Below are positions 43,121 to 52,287 of a stretch of DNA of 64,000 bases, one piece after another. The stretch is from an uncultured Lachnospiraceae bacterium. Its GTDB lineage: Bacteria > Bacillota > Clostridia > Lachnospirales > Lachnospiraceae. The notes under the pieces were generated by a model. It was not told where the DNA came from, did no database searches, and saw only the letters and a program-made list of their open reading frames with translations. The translations under genes were made by a program, and so were the position numbers. The stretch is from positions 34,504 to 98,503 of the forward strand of contig CAMNXA010000010.1 in NCBI GenBank assembly GCA_946566685.1, written 5' to 3'. Position 1 is the first letter of the stretch, and every line of letters starts with the position of its first letter.

Positions 43121-43723
43121 TCAATGATAGAGTTTATGTTCGTAAATATAGGTTTCCACCGCTTCCGGCACCAGGCCGTGGATGGAGCGGCTGTCTCTTA
43201 TTTTGTTCCGGATCATGGAGGAAGAAATGTCCATGGCATCAATTTTTAAAAGAGAAATCTGGGCGTCATATTTTTCCTGAAGATAAGCAATCTGTGCTTC
43301 CATATCTTCCGGGGATTTATCATCCCGAACGGCGGCCAGAACATGGCAGTTTAAAAAGATTTCCTGTGGATTTTTCCATTGTTCCATAGCCCACAGGCTG
43401 TCTGCTCCCATGATAAAATAATATTCAGCCATCGGATCATTGGTCTTTAAGTCCTGAAGCGTCTCAAAGGTATAGGTGTTCTGGGATTTGTCCACTTCAA
43501 TCGTGGACAAACGAAAAGAAGGCTCCCCTTTGATCGCCAGCCGTGTCATTTCGCATCTGGCCTCTGCCGGCAGTACCTCCGTCAGATCCTTCATATAAGG
43601 TATTCCGCTTGGAATGAAAAGTACTTTCTCCAGTGCGAATTGTTCCCGTGCCCTTCTGGCGATTGCTAAATGTCCAAGGTGGATGGGATTAAAGGTGCCA
43701 CCCATGATTCCGATTCTTTTCAT
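43121..43723 (-). CDS. nadD: Nicotinate-nucleotide adenylyltransferase
   Basis: A 200-residue enzyme making deamido-NAD from nicotinate mononucleotide and ATP. Seen: GIMGGTFNPIHLGHLAIA with the nucleotidyltransferase HxGH motif, VLFIPSGIPYMKD, and a C-terminal ISSSMIRNKI motif. Precedes yqeK with 37 bp between, the usual Firmicute order. Confidence 0.95.
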   Translation of the reverse strand: MKRIGIMGGTFNPIHLGHLAIARRAREQFALEKVLFIPSGIPYMKDLTEVLPAEARCEMTRLAIKGEPSFRLSTIEVDKSQNTYTFETLQDLKTNDPMAEYYFIMGADSLWAMEQWKNPQEIFLNCHVLAAVRDDKSPEDMEAQIAYLQEKYDAQISLLKIDAMDISSSMIRNKIRDSRSIHGLVPEAVETYIYEHKLYH

Positions 43724-43749
43724 CTGCCGCTATACTCCGATCATCATTT

Positions 43750-44043
43750 TTATGCTTTGGGCAGAATAATCTTGGGATTTTTCTTATCCGGTTTATATAA
43801 GATGAATTTTCTGCCGATTACCTGCACTACCTGGGAGTGCGTCCGCTCTGCCACAACCTGGGCAATCTCTTTCGGATCATCCAGACAGTTTTTAAGGACG
43901 GCAACTTTGATCAGTTCCCTGGTATTGAAACATTCTTCGATTGCGGCAGTGACTTCTGGCGTCAGACTGGATTTACCAACCTGAAAGACGGGATCCAGGG
44001 TACTTGCCAGGCTTTTTAAATAAGACCGCTGTTTACTTGTCAT
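43750..44043 (-). CDS. yhbY: YhbY/CRM-domain RNA-binding protein
   Basis: A 97-residue single CRM domain protein that associates with ribosomal precursors. It begins MTSKQRSYLKSLASTLDPV, then FQVGKSSLTPEV, ELIKVAVLKNCL and VQVIGRKFILYK. ATG 44043 has GGAGG five bases upstream; the longer frame to 44088 is not needed. Between obgE and nadD. Confidence 0.93.
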   Translation of the reverse strand: MTSKQRSYLKSLASTLDPVFQVGKSSLTPEVTAAIEECFNTRELIKVAVLKNCLDDPKEIAQVVAERTHSQVVQVIGRKFILYKPDKKNPKIILPKA

Positions 44044-44100
44044 AGTTTCCTCCATTTTGCTAAATTTATGAGTATCACCGGCTGTCATCGAAACTTTTCA

Positions 44101-45387
44101 CTAACGATAATAATCGAATGACAGGCCATACATTCTGACTGTACTGCCCTCCTGGATGCCCAGCGCTTCCAACTGTTCCAGAATCCCGTTTGTTTTCATG
44201 AAATCCTGGAAAAATTTGAAGCCCTTCTCAGATTCCAAATTTGTGTAGGAAAGCATTTTTTCAATCCGCGGGCCTTCCACTACATATTCGTCTGCCGACT
44301 CATCATAAACCACCGTAAAAGGCTCTGTATCCATGTCAAAATGGTACTCCGGGAAATATTCCTGTTCAAATATAACCGGCGCGCTGTCCAGTTCTGCAAG
44401 CCTGTTATTGATGGCGTACAGAAGTTCCCGCAGTCCTTTGCCGCTGATGGCGGAAATGGCATAGACCGGGATACCCTGGGGTTCAAACTCATTCCGGATG
44501 GCGGCCACCGGATCCTCCTCCCCATAGATCATGTCAATCTTATTGGCGGCAATGATCTGGGGACGGGAAGACAGAGACGTATCATAGGTCTCCAGTTCTT
44601 TATTGATGGCATAGATGTCCGCAATGGGATCTCTTCCTTCCGTGGAAGCGGCATCCACAATGTGGACGATCAGTTTTGTACGTTCAATATGTCGCAGAAA
44701 TTCATGGCCCAGCCCCACACCGTCTGAGGCGCCTTCGATCAGACCGGGGATATCTGCGATGACAAAGCCTTTGGCATCTTCCAGATCCACAACACCCAGA
44801 TTAGGATTCAGGGTGGTAAAATGATAATTGGCAATTTTGGGTCTGGCATTGGTCACTTTGGACAAAAAGGTAGACTTACCAACATTTGGAAAACCCACAA
44901 GTCCCACGTCAGCAATGACTTTCAATTCCAGAACCAGTTCCAGTTCCTGGGCCGGCTGACCGGGCTGTGCATATTTGGGGGCCTGCATGGTACTGGTAGC
45001 GTAATGCTGGTTGCCATTGCCGCCTTTGCCGCCCTTCAACAGAAGGAACCGGCGGTTTTCTCCGGACATATCAGTGATTACCTTACCGCTTTGCGCTTCA
45101 CGGATCACAGTGCCTTCCGGAACTTTGATGATGATATCTGACCCGTTCTTGCCTGCACAGTTCTTCTTACCGCCCTCCTCGCCGTTTGTAGCGCTGTATT
45201 TGCGGATATGGCGGAAATCTGTGAGCGTATTTAACCCGTTGTCCACCTCAAAGTAAACGCTGCCGCCATTGCCGCCGTCACCGCCGTCAGGACCGCCGTT
45301 TGGCACATATTTTTCCCGGCGGAAGGATACATGTCCATCTCCTCCCTTACCGCTCTTTACATGGATTTTTGCGCGATCTGCAAACAT
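44101..45387 (-). CDS. obgE: GTPase Obg
   Basis: A 428-residue ribosome-assembly GTPase. The N-terminal glycine-rich Obg fold begins MFADRAKIHVKSGKGGDG and includes GGPDGGDGGNGGSV. The G domain has GFPNVGKSTFLSKV, DIPGLIEGASDGVGLGHEFL, NKID and SAISGKG. A C-terminal OCT domain (about 350-425) is present. A terminator lies just 18 bp upstream of the ATG, between it and rpmA. Confidence 0.97.
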   Translation of the reverse strand: MFADRAKIHVKSGKGGDGHVSFRREKYVPNGGPDGGDGGNGGSVYFEVDNGLNTLTDFRHIRKYSATNGEEGGKKNCAGKNGSDIIIKVPEGTVIREAQSGKVITDMSGENRRFLLLKGGKGGNGNQHYATSTMQAPKYAQPGQPAQELELVLELKVIADVGLVGFPNVGKSTFLSKVTNARPKIANYHFTTLNPNLGVVDLEDAKGFVIADIPGLIEGASDGVGLGHEFLRHIERTKLIVHIVDAASTEGRDPIADIYAINKELETYDTSLSSRPQIIAANKIDMIYGEEDPVAAIRNEFEPQGIPVYAISAISGKGLRELLYAINNRLAELDSAPVIFEQEYFPEYHFDMDTEPFTVVYDESADEYVVEGPRIEKMLSYTNLESEKGFKFFQDFMKTNGILEQLEALGIQEGSTVRMYGLSFDYYR

Positions 45388-45404
45388 AACTGTCTCCTAA
45401 ATCT

Positions 45405-45439
45405 GAAAAAAAGCCCCAAACACCTAGATGTTTGGAGCC
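45405..45439 (-). terminator. Terminator between rpmA and obgE
   Basis: On the minus strand GGCTCCAAACA pairs with TGTTTGGGGC (one U-G pair), followed by seven T. The T run ends 18 bp before the obgE start, so obgE transcription may depend on read-through. Confidence 0.75.
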
Positions 45440-45451
45440 GTTTCACTGGTC

Positions 45452-45736
45452 TTATTTCTCCACAGGATATACGGAAGCCTGCTTCTTATCTCTTCCCTTT
45501 CTCTCGAAACGAAGAACACCGTCAACCAAAGCAAACAGAGTGTCATCTCCGCCGATACCTACATTATTGCCGGGATGAATCTTGGTTCCGCGCTGTCTGT
45601 ATAAGATATTTCCTGCTTTGACGAACTGTCCGTCAGCTCTCTTCGCACCTAATCTCTTAGCCTCGGAATCACGACCGTTCTTGGTGGAACCGACACCTTT
45701 CTTATGTGCAAAAAATTGAAGGTTCATATTTAACAT
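45452..45736 (-). CDS. rpmA: 50S ribosomal protein L27 with cleavable N-terminus
   Basis: A 94-residue L27. The N-terminus [18 protein letters not shown] carries the Firmicute extension ending QFFA, which Prp removes to expose the functional HKKG terminus near the peptidyl transferase centre. The rest ([27 protein letters not shown]) is canonical. Start at 45736, just downstream of the prp stop; an ATG at 45727 also exists. Gene order rplU-prp-rpmA. Confidence 0.97.
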   Translation of the reverse strand: MLNMNLQFFAHKKGVGSTKNGRDSEAKRLGAKRADGQFVKAGNILYRQRGTKIHPGNNVGIGGDDTLFALVDGVLRFERKGRDKKQASVYPVEK

Positions 45737-45740
45737 GGCA

Positions 45741-46073
45741 TTACACCTCCTCAAATGTCAATTTACAATATTTTTGCCCGTACTGCTTTTCAACCTGACG
45801 CAGGCCGAGCACCAGAGAATCCATGAGTACTTTAGAGGACTCCTTTATGGGCTGCTGTTCAAACAGGCATTCGATGCGGCCTGTCCTGGCATTTTGTTTT
45901 ACCTGTATCGGTTCTTTCGTGATCTTCTCGAAAGAATTGATAGTGTTGATGACCAGCATGGAAACTGCGGCACAGACAATATCTTTACCGTGCTCTGCAT
46001 ATTCTGCATGGCCTTCACAGATAAACCCACGATATTCTCCTGCTGTTGTTTTATGAATTGCAATTCTGGTCAT
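45741..46073 (-). CDS. prp: Ribosomal-processing cysteine protease Prp
   Basis: A 110-residue YsxB/Prp protein. Catalytic histidine in [21 protein letters not shown] and cysteine in the same block (DIVCAAVS). It removes the L27 extension. Start overlaps the rplU stop by one base (TAATG). Lies between rplU and rpmA as in other Firmicutes. Confidence 0.95.
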   Translation of the reverse strand: MTRIAIHKTTAGEYRGFICEGHAEYAEHGKDIVCAAVSMLVINTINSFEKITKEPIQVKQNARTGRIECLFEQQPIKESSKVLMDSLVLGLRQVEKQYGQKYCKLTFEEV

Positions 46074-46378
46074 TATGCATTGATCTTGTCAATCTGGACC
46101 TGTGTATACAGCTGTCTGTGACCATTTTTCTTGTGATAACCGGTCTTGCGCTTATACTTGTAAACGATGACTTTGCGAGCCTTACCCTGATCCATAACGG
46201 TTCCGGTCACGGTAGCGCCTGCTACATCGCCTGCAACTTTAAGTTCTTTGTCGCTGACTGCGATCACCTGGTCGAATGTTACAGTCGTACCTACTTCAGC
46301 ATCGAGTTTTTCAACTCTGATGATATCACCTTCGGATACTTTGTACTGTTTTCCGCCTGTTGCAATGATTGCGTACAT
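46073..46378 (-). CDS. rplU: 50S ribosomal protein L21
   Basis: A 101-residue L21 beginning [18 protein letters not shown], with [20 protein letters not shown] at the C-terminus. ATG 46378 follows AGGAGGTG; the longer frame to 46411 is leader. First gene of rplU-prp-rpmA. Confidence 0.97.
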   Translation of the reverse strand: MYAIIATGGKQYKVSEGDIIRVEKLDAEVGTTVTFDQVIAVSDKELKVAGDVAGATVTGTVMDQGKARKVIVYKYKRKTGYHKKNGHRQLYTQVQIDKINA

Positions 46379-46479
46379 ATGGCACCTCCTATTCATGAAC
46401 ACGAAGTTCATTTACTCGCTAACTGTGGTGATACCCGTAAAAGGGCATACTTTTACCTCGTTATGCGGCATACTCATTA
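46379..46479 (-). ncRNA. Candidate L21 leader (autoregulatory mRNA structure)
   Basis: The 100-nt leader on the minus strand contains GTATGCCGCATAACGAGGTA, an imperfect repeat AGTATGCCCTTTTACGGGTA, and a hairpin ATGAAC-TTCGT-GTTCAT next to the ribosome site. Position and the TATGCCGC...GAGTAAA pattern recall the Firmicute L21 leader family, but I cannot confirm the match. Confidence 0.5.
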
Positions 46480-46508
46480 ATCATATACATTTTATCCCAG
46501 TTTGTCAA
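46480..46508 (-). promoter_or_regulatory. rplU operon promoter
   Basis: Minus strand TTGACA (46508-46503), 17-bp spacer, TATGAT (46485-46480). Confidence 0.75.
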
Positions 46509-46516
46509 TGAATTTT

Positions 46517-46918
46517 TTATCTGTTTTCCATTCTTTTATCACATTCTTCCTTGAGAACGCGTTCTATTCTCTCGTGTAAGTCCTGTGTTTTAAAAGGCTT
46601 GAGCACATAATCATTAATTCCGAGTTTGGAACTCTCCACGATCGTTTGTTTTTCACGCTGCGATGTAAGCATGATCACAGGGATATTTTGACAGTCTTCC
46701 ATCTCCCGGATTTTGCGCAATGTCTCAATGCCGTCCAAAGGCGCCATCTGAACATCCAGTAAAATCAGATCCGGTGGGGTTTTCTGTTTCAGATACTGCA
46801 AAGCACGCGTACCGGAATTCAGGGCAACTACCTCATAGGAACCCCTAAATTCCTGTTCGATTGTAGCCAGGCTGATGCTGTTATCATCCACAGCCAATAT
46901 TGTCAACTTGTTATCCAC
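46517..46918 (-). CDS. Single-domain response regulator
   Basis: A 133-residue CheY-like receiver with no output domain: acidic pair in LAVDDNS, phosphoacceptor aspartate in LILLDVQMAPLDG, threonine in IMLTSQRE and lysine in VLKPFKTQDL. GTG start 6 bp after the kinase stop; the ribosome site AAGGAGG lies inside the kinase's last codons. Probably the terminal acceptor of the adjacent hybrid kinase relay. Confidence 0.9.
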   Translation of the reverse strand: MDNKLTILAVDDNSISLATIEQEFRGSYEVVALNSGTRALQYLKQKTPPDLILLDVQMAPLDGIETLRKIREMEDCQNIPVIMLTSQREKQTIVESSKLGINDYVLKPFKTQDLHERIERVLKEECDKRMENR

Positions 46919-46924
46919 TTTTTT

Positions 46925-49792
46925 CTATTCCTCCTTCTGAATCTGTTCTATCAACTCACGCAGCATTTGCTCTGCCGCATCGTCTTCGTATAATTTGAGC
47001 TGCTCGCGGATCTTTTCCAGTTCTGTTTCGACTGCTGTGTCCAGCCGGTACTCCAACAGCGCCTCTATGGCGTGTGCACAGTCCTTGGATTGGAAATTTT
47101 CCAGACTGCTCAGGGCATTTTGAATTTCTTGCAGTAAATCTGTTTTGGCAATCTCTTTTTCCTTTGTTTTTGTATTTTCCGCCTTATGTTTTGTATCGAG
47201 ATATGCCTGAATATGGTCTAGCTGTTCCTTATATTCTGTCAGAAGTTTGTCGGCATGATTGTCTACAAAGGTGTAATCTTCTCTTTTGACTGCCTGCTCC
47301 TGTTCTCTTGCCCTGTTGGAAACCTGCATGGCTCCTACGTTGGCAGAAGCGCTTTTGAGTGCATGCACTTCTATCCCATAGGCCTTATAATCCTTTTCCT
47401 CCCAGAGTTCATGTAAAACTTCAAGCTTTCTTCTGCCGTCCAGACAGTACAGATTCAAGAGCTCATTGAATTCTTCTATGCCGGCAGAATAATGTTCGGC
47501 CACTTCGTCCGTGTTAATACCCTCAATAAGAATATCCTGAAATTTCAGATAATTATTATTGCTGGACTGCAAAGTATTCATCCATCCGCCGCCAGCGATA
47601 CGTTTTTCATCCGGGATCCATCTTAAAAGCGCCATGTGCAGCGTCTGTCTGTCAATGGGCTTTGTCAGAAAATCCTGAAAGCCGCTGGTCAAAAAGGTTT
47701 CCCGGACGCCTTCCATGGCATTGGCAGTCAGGGCAATGATCACCGGCTGGATACCGTTATCGCCACATTCGCTGCGGATATGTTCTACTGCCTCTATGCC
47801 GTCCATACCGGGCATCATATGATCCATGAAAATAATGTCAAATAGGGTTCCCTTGACAAACTGGATTGCTTCCATGCCGCTTTCCGCCTCAGTTATTTCC
47901 AGATCATAGGTCTGCAACAGAGATCTGGCAACCTTCCTGTTGATCATGTTGTCATCTACGATCAGTACCTTACAGTTCTTGGCGGTAAAAGGTTCCAATA
48001 CCTTTTCATGCTGCATCTCTCCTTCCGGAACTTCGGTCAGAGGCCTGCTGTCCACAACTTTTTGCAGGATTTCCACAATAAAGGTGGATCCTTCTCCATA
48101 TACGCTCTCCACTTTCACGGAACCATCCATTAATTCCGCCAGATGTCTGGAGATGGAAAGACCGAGACCGGTTCCTTCCACACTTCTGTTTCGCTTGGAA
48201 TCCAGCTGTCTGAAATTCTCAAAGATTCGTTCCAGATCTTCTTTCCGAATGCCGCAGCCAGTATCTTCCACCCGGAAAACCAGGCGTTCCGTATCCGGAA
48301 CATCGCCCGGCATGCCGGAAACAGAAATTTTGACATGTCCCTTCTTGGTAAATTTGAGTGCGTTATTTAACAGATTGATCAGAATCTGTTTGATCCTGCC
48401 ATCATCGCCCAGATAACGGCAGGGAATTGACATATCAAATTCGCTCAACAGCATAAGTCCATGTTGAGAAGCAACGATGTCCATCATGTTCAGCACTTCA
48501 TTGATAAGGGATTTGATATGGTATTCGGACAATGTCAGTTCCATTTTCCCGGCTTCAACTTTGGACAGATCAAGAATATCATTGATCAACGCCAGAAGAT
48601 TGCGGGAGGAGGATTTGATGTCACAGGCATAGCCATATACTTTCCGGCCCCTGCTTTCCTCCATGATAATATCGCTCAATCCAACAATGGCGTTCATCGG
48701 TGTTCGGATTTCATGGGACATATTGGCGAGGAAGGCGCTCTTGGCAATGTTAGCCTGCTCTGCCTGTTCCCGTACCTGTTTGATCTCTTCAATATAATTT
48801 CTGGTCTCCGTCACATCCAGAATCAGGATCACATATCCCATGGAATCCCCATATTGATCCAGGATCTGTTTCACATGGCTTTGATAAAAGCAGCCATTCA
48901 GGCTAAACTCTTCTTTCCTGTCCGGGCCGAGGATATCCTTGGGAAATCCCTCCAGTTCCTCAAGATGGAATCCCGTTGCCCATGCGTTTAAATTCTCAAA
49001 AATGCCTGCCGCCGCCGGATTATAGCTGACAACCCGCCTGTGGTTGTCTATCGCAATGACGCCATCGCTCATACTGTCAAGCAGAATACCGGCAGCCAGA
49101 CTGCTGAAATCATACACTTTCCTGCGCCAGATCAGAATAACCACGCTTGAGAGAATAAGTCCCAGTACAAAGGGAGTGGGATCATATACGCTGGTCAGTT
49201 TCATGATATAAGAAAACAGCACCACTACAGGTATAACAGAAAGAAACAAGATCAATCTGTATTTTCTGTCTTCAGCATAATCCGGTTTCTGAATGCAGAC
49301 ACGGATCAGGACATACAGTGTGAGGGCATAGGGAATGATTGTACCGCAGGACATAAACAGCCAGTAACCGGGTCCGTATGACAGACTCAGATATCCATGA
49401 CCGTCAGCAGTGTACAGCCAGTCTACCTGACGGTAATAAATCCTATGTAAATCACAGGTAAAAACGAGAGCCAGAATAAAAACATCTATGACTCTCAAAA
49501 ATTTTAAGAGCTTTTCCGGCACCTTCTCAAAGCAGTAGTTGTACATAAAATGACAGTAGGTAATCGGAATCACCAGAGAACCGAGATACTGAATCTTGAC
49601 GGCCACCAGTGCAGCCTCCACCGTAGGTGATGTCAATTCCAACAAATAGCCGGCATTCTGAATCAGAGAACCCGTCAGGAAATATAACATCAGTTTCTGT
49701 TCGCGGGAACCATCCCCTCTCAGCAGGAGAAATAATGCAAACGTAATAATAGAGATACCTACAATGCTAAGTCCAACAAAAAAAATGTCCAT
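46925..49792 (-). CDS. Hybrid sensor histidine kinase with REC and HPt domains
   Basis: A 955-residue membrane kinase. N-terminal seven-helix sensor (about residues 1-225), PAS domain (about 228-335) with VVSYNPAAAGIF, HisKA with H360 in MSHEIRTPMNAI, HATPase with EDTGCGI and GTGLGLSI, REC with D657 in FMDHMMPGMDG, and an HPt domain with H810 in EVHALKSAS. A full phosphorelay thus lies in one chain and could pass phosphate to the neighbouring receiver. The signal is unknown. Confidence 0.93.
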   Translation of the reverse strand: MDIFFVGLSIVGISIITFALFLLLRGDGSREQKLMLYFLTGSLIQNAGYLLELTSPTVEAALVAVKIQYLGSLVIPITYCHFMYNYCFEKVPEKLLKFLRVIDVFILALVFTCDLHRIYYRQVDWLYTADGHGYLSLSYGPGYWLFMSCGTIIPYALTLYVLIRVCIQKPDYAEDRKYRLILFLSVIPVVVLFSYIMKLTSVYDPTPFVLGLILSSVVILIWRRKVYDFSSLAAGILLDSMSDGVIAIDNHRRVVSYNPAAAGIFENLNAWATGFHLEELEGFPKDILGPDRKEEFSLNGCFYQSHVKQILDQYGDSMGYVILILDVTETRNYIEEIKQVREQAEQANIAKSAFLANMSHEIRTPMNAIVGLSDIIMEESRGRKVYGYACDIKSSSRNLLALINDILDLSKVEAGKMELTLSEYHIKSLINEVLNMMDIVASQHGLMLLSEFDMSIPCRYLGDDGRIKQILINLLNNALKFTKKGHVKISVSGMPGDVPDTERLVFRVEDTGCGIRKEDLERIFENFRQLDSKRNRSVEGTGLGLSISRHLAELMDGSVKVESVYGEGSTFIVEILQKVVDSRPLTEVPEGEMQHEKVLEPFTAKNCKVLIVDDNMINRKVARSLLQTYDLEITEAESGMEAIQFVKGTLFDIIFMDHMMPGMDGIEAVEHIRSECGDNGIQPVIIALTANAMEGVRETFLTSGFQDFLTKPIDRQTLHMALLRWIPDEKRIAGGGWMNTLQSSNNNYLKFQDILIEGINTDEVAEHYSAGIEEFNELLNLYCLDGRRKLEVLHELWEEKDYKAYGIEVHALKSASANVGAMQVSNRAREQEQAVKREDYTFVDNHADKLLTEYKEQLDHIQAYLDTKHKAENTKTKEKEIAKTDLLQEIQNALSSLENFQSKDCAHAIEALLEYRLDTAVETELEKIREQLKLYEDDAAEQMLRELIEQIQKEE

Positions 49793-49863
49793 AGTTTAGA
49801 ATCACCGTATTATTTTATTATTCTGCAATAGATTTACCCTTATATAAGCACATACTTATACTC

Positions 49864-49892
49864 ATGATAGCAGTTTATGCTTTTACTGTCTA
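49864..49892 (-). promoter_or_regulatory. Candidate promoter of the hybrid kinase gene
   Basis: Minus strand TAGACA (49892-49887), 17-bp spacer, TATCAT (49869-49864), about 70 bp before the ATG at 49792. Confidence 0.45.
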
Positions 49893-49909
49893 TATAAAAC
49901 ATCAAATTT

Positions 49910-50431
49910 TTATGACCGCCGGATAGACAGCAGGGCATCAAATTCTTTATCATTGTAATAGAAAAATAAAAGGATTCCCAGAAGTGCCACCCCAATGGTG
50001 ATATAAATATCTGCCACATTAAATTTGGGAAAATTAATGGGTACAAAATAGATAAAATCCACTACGTACTGATTGGATATACGATCGATCAGATTGCCAA
50101 CAGCACCGCTCACAATAAAGAGCATGCAGATTCGCATCCCATGAAAACGTTTCCCCTCAGGAAGCGTCATAAATTTCCAGATTATGATCAAGATCACCAC
50201 ACTGGTCAGAAGGATTAAAAAGACCTGTCTGCCGGCAAAGGAACTAAAAGCAGCTCCGGTGTTTTCCAGATAACTGAATTCCAGAATCCGGTCAATGATG
50301 ACGAAGCTGTTCTGGCCCTTCAGATGTGTGACGGCCAGCTGTTTGGTGTATTGGTCAAAGCAAAGCAGGATAAATAGAGCCAATAGCGCCGCTATATTTT
50401 TTATCACATTTTGACGAGTAAAACTTTTCAT
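49910..50431 (-). CDS. Lipoprotein signal peptidase LspA (copy 2)
   Basis: A 173-residue paralogue of the LspA at 25959. Four membrane helices; catalytic aspartates in GNLIDRI and FNVADIYI, plus LENTGAAFSSF. All catalytic positions are kept, so it should be active. ATG 50431 with AAAGGAAAT upstream; the longer frame to 50494 overlaps the NUDIX gene. Located after a NUDIX gene rather than in an aroB-rluD context. Confidence 0.9.
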   Translation of the reverse strand: MKSFTRQNVIKNIAALLALFILLCFDQYTKQLAVTHLKGQNSFVIIDRILEFSYLENTGAAFSSFAGRQVFLILLTSVVILIIIWKFMTLPEGKRFHGMRICMLFIVSGAVGNLIDRISNQYVVDFIYFVPINFPKFNVADIYITIGVALLGILLFFYYNDKEFDALLSIRRS

Positions 50432-50490
50432 GAAAAGATATTTCCTTTCTATTCTGTCACATGCATCCTTACTATCACATTTTAGATGCA

Positions 50491-51039
50491 TCAACTAATT
50501 GTAAAAAAGTATGCGGCAATCTGTGCCCTGGAACTGAATTCCTCGGTTTCCAAAAGTTCCCGGACTTCCTCTTTGGTATAAAACTTAGCGTCAATCTGTT
50601 CGTTTTCCGAGGTATGATCCTCGAAGCTTCCCTCCACATCCACAAAGACAATCTGTGTCTTAACATCGGAAAAAGCCACTGCCGCAAAAGAAGGCGGCAG
50701 GATACAGCGGATCCTGCGGACAGACAATCCGGTCTCCTCATATAATTCCCGCTGAATACATTCTTCCAGGGATTCCCCCTCTTCTATCATCCCTGCACAC
50801 AGATTATAGATTAGGCGGTTGACACCCATGCGGAATTCCCGCAGAAGGAGCATTTTATCTTCATAATAGGCCACGATGGAAACACCGCTCATCTTCTGTC
50901 CGATCATATCAGGCCCGGCTATCTCGTTGCGGCTGACAATTTCGTATTTTTTCTCACGTCCTGCTTTGTTTCGGTAGGTCAGTTCATAATTCTTGAGATA
51001 TTTACCATCTTTGACCTTTTCCATTTTTAAAAGTTCCAT
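50491..51039 (-). CDS. NUDIX hydrolase (ADP-sugar pyrophosphatase-like)
   Basis: A 182-residue protein with a perfect Nudix box: G-MIEEG-E-SLEECIQ-RELYEETGL at about residues 83-105. The N-terminal swapped-domain-like strands (YELTYRNKAGREKKYEIVSR) and length resemble ADP-ribose pyrophosphatases. Start overlaps the ribosome-binding region of the RNase E/G gene end, 1 bp apart. Substrate uncertain. Confidence 0.88.
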   Translation of the reverse strand: MELLKMEKVKDGKYLKNYELTYRNKAGREKKYEIVSRNEIAGPDMIGQKMSGVSIVAYYEDKMLLLREFRMGVNRLIYNLCAGMIEEGESLEECIQRELYEETGLSVRRIRCILPPSFAAVAFSDVKTQIVFVDVEGSFEDHTSENEQIDAKFYTKEEVRELLETEEFSSRAQIAAYFFTIS

Positions 51040-51040
51040 A

Positions 51041-52234
51041 TCAGTTGTCCTTTCTCATCTGCTCTGCAAAACTGGGATCCACCTTTTTGCGGGTCAGTTC
51101 CATCAAGCCAAGTCCTGTCATATCTACCACATTGGCGGTCACAGGATCCAGCCGCAGAAGTTTTCTCATGTATTCCATCAGCTGCATTTCATGTTCTTTT
51201 TGTTCCAGGTTAATAAAATCTACCAGGATCATGCCGGAAAGATTTCTGGCCCGCATCTGCTGGGCAATCATATCCGCCGCCTCCCGATTGATTTTCATAA
51301 AGGTCTCTTCCTGATTTTGACCGGTCTCACACTTACCAGTGTTGACATCGATGGAAATCAGGGCTTCTGTTGGCTCAACGACCAGATATCCGCCGGATTT
51401 TAACCAGACCTTTTTATTGAGAAGTTCCTGGATGCGCATCTCCACCGAATATAATTTATAAAGCGGAAGCCGGCTGTCCGTATACAGGCGGATTGGAAGA
51501 TCCGTGTCCCCGTAAAATTCCTGTAGAGTCTCGTATACGTCAGGAAGATCCGTGACGATCTCATCGTATTCCGACCGGTAAGCATTTTGGATAAAAGTGA
51601 TATAGTCGGGCTGGCTGCGGTACAGACAGCTGTAGCAGGTGCGTTTGTCCGCTATCTCCAGAATATGGGTGAGTGTTTCGGCAAGCTTCTTAGCTTCGGC
51701 GAGCAATGGGGCATCCTCCGTCAGGGTTCCGGCATTGGTGCGCACAATGACCTGATAGCGCTCTGAAAGCGTTTGCAGGGCTTCCTGACTGCGAAATCTG
51801 TTCTGTAGCTTTTTGCTTAACTTGGAAGATACCTGGATGGTATTCTTCCCGGAGCAGCGTGTACCGATTACGGCATAACGCCCGGACAGAGATATCCTGG
51901 TCGTTACACCTGCAAGTTTTGTTTTCATGGGTTCTTTGGCAACCTGTACCAATATTTCATCTCCGGGCTTCAAGGTACCGTCCGGCCTGCGGTTAACCAC
52001 GAAAGCGCCGGCAGCATCAGCCATAGGGAGAAAGGTCAGGTATTTGTCTCCCAAATCTATGAAAGCTGCGTTGATATTCCGGGAAATATTCTGTACTTTG
52101 CCGATGTAAATATCTCCTACCGCGATGGTCTTGTCGTGCCGGGCGTGTGCAGCGAGGATCTGATTGCCGCTTAGAAGAAGACTGAGGAGTTTGTCATGTA
52201 ATTTTAGAATAAGAATTTTGCCGTCTTTGCACAT
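51041..52234 (-). CDS. rng: Ribonuclease E/G family protein
   Basis: A 397-residue RNase G-like endoribonuclease. S1 domain with VGDIYIGKVQNISRNINAAFIDLG; RNase H-like and DNase I-like parts with SLSGRYAVIG, ALISIDVNTGKCE carrying catalytic aspartates, ILVDFINLEQKEH, and VDMTGLGLMELTRKK. The zinc-link cysteines near the C-terminus of E. coli RNase E are not evident. ATG 52234 follows AAGGAGTCC. An 11-bp hairpin sits in its leader. Confidence 0.92.
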   Translation of the reverse strand: MCKDGKILILKLHDKLLSLLLSGNQILAAHARHDKTIAVGDIYIGKVQNISRNINAAFIDLGDKYLTFLPMADAAGAFVVNRRPDGTLKPGDEILVQVAKEPMKTKLAGVTTRISLSGRYAVIGTRCSGKNTIQVSSKLSKKLQNRFRSQEALQTLSERYQVIVRTNAGTLTEDAPLLAEAKKLAETLTHILEIADKRTCYSCLYRSQPDYITFIQNAYRSEYDEIVTDLPDVYETLQEFYGDTDLPIRLYTDSRLPLYKLYSVEMRIQELLNKKVWLKSGGYLVVEPTEALISIDVNTGKCETGQNQEETFMKINREAADMIAQQMRARNLSGMILVDFINLEQKEHEMQLMEYMRKLLRLDPVTANVVDMTGLGLMELTRKKVDPSFAEQMRKDN

Positions 52235-52287
52235 TATGTGGGACTCCTTAATTAATCGAGCAGACTCTATAAGCGGTAAAACCACTG

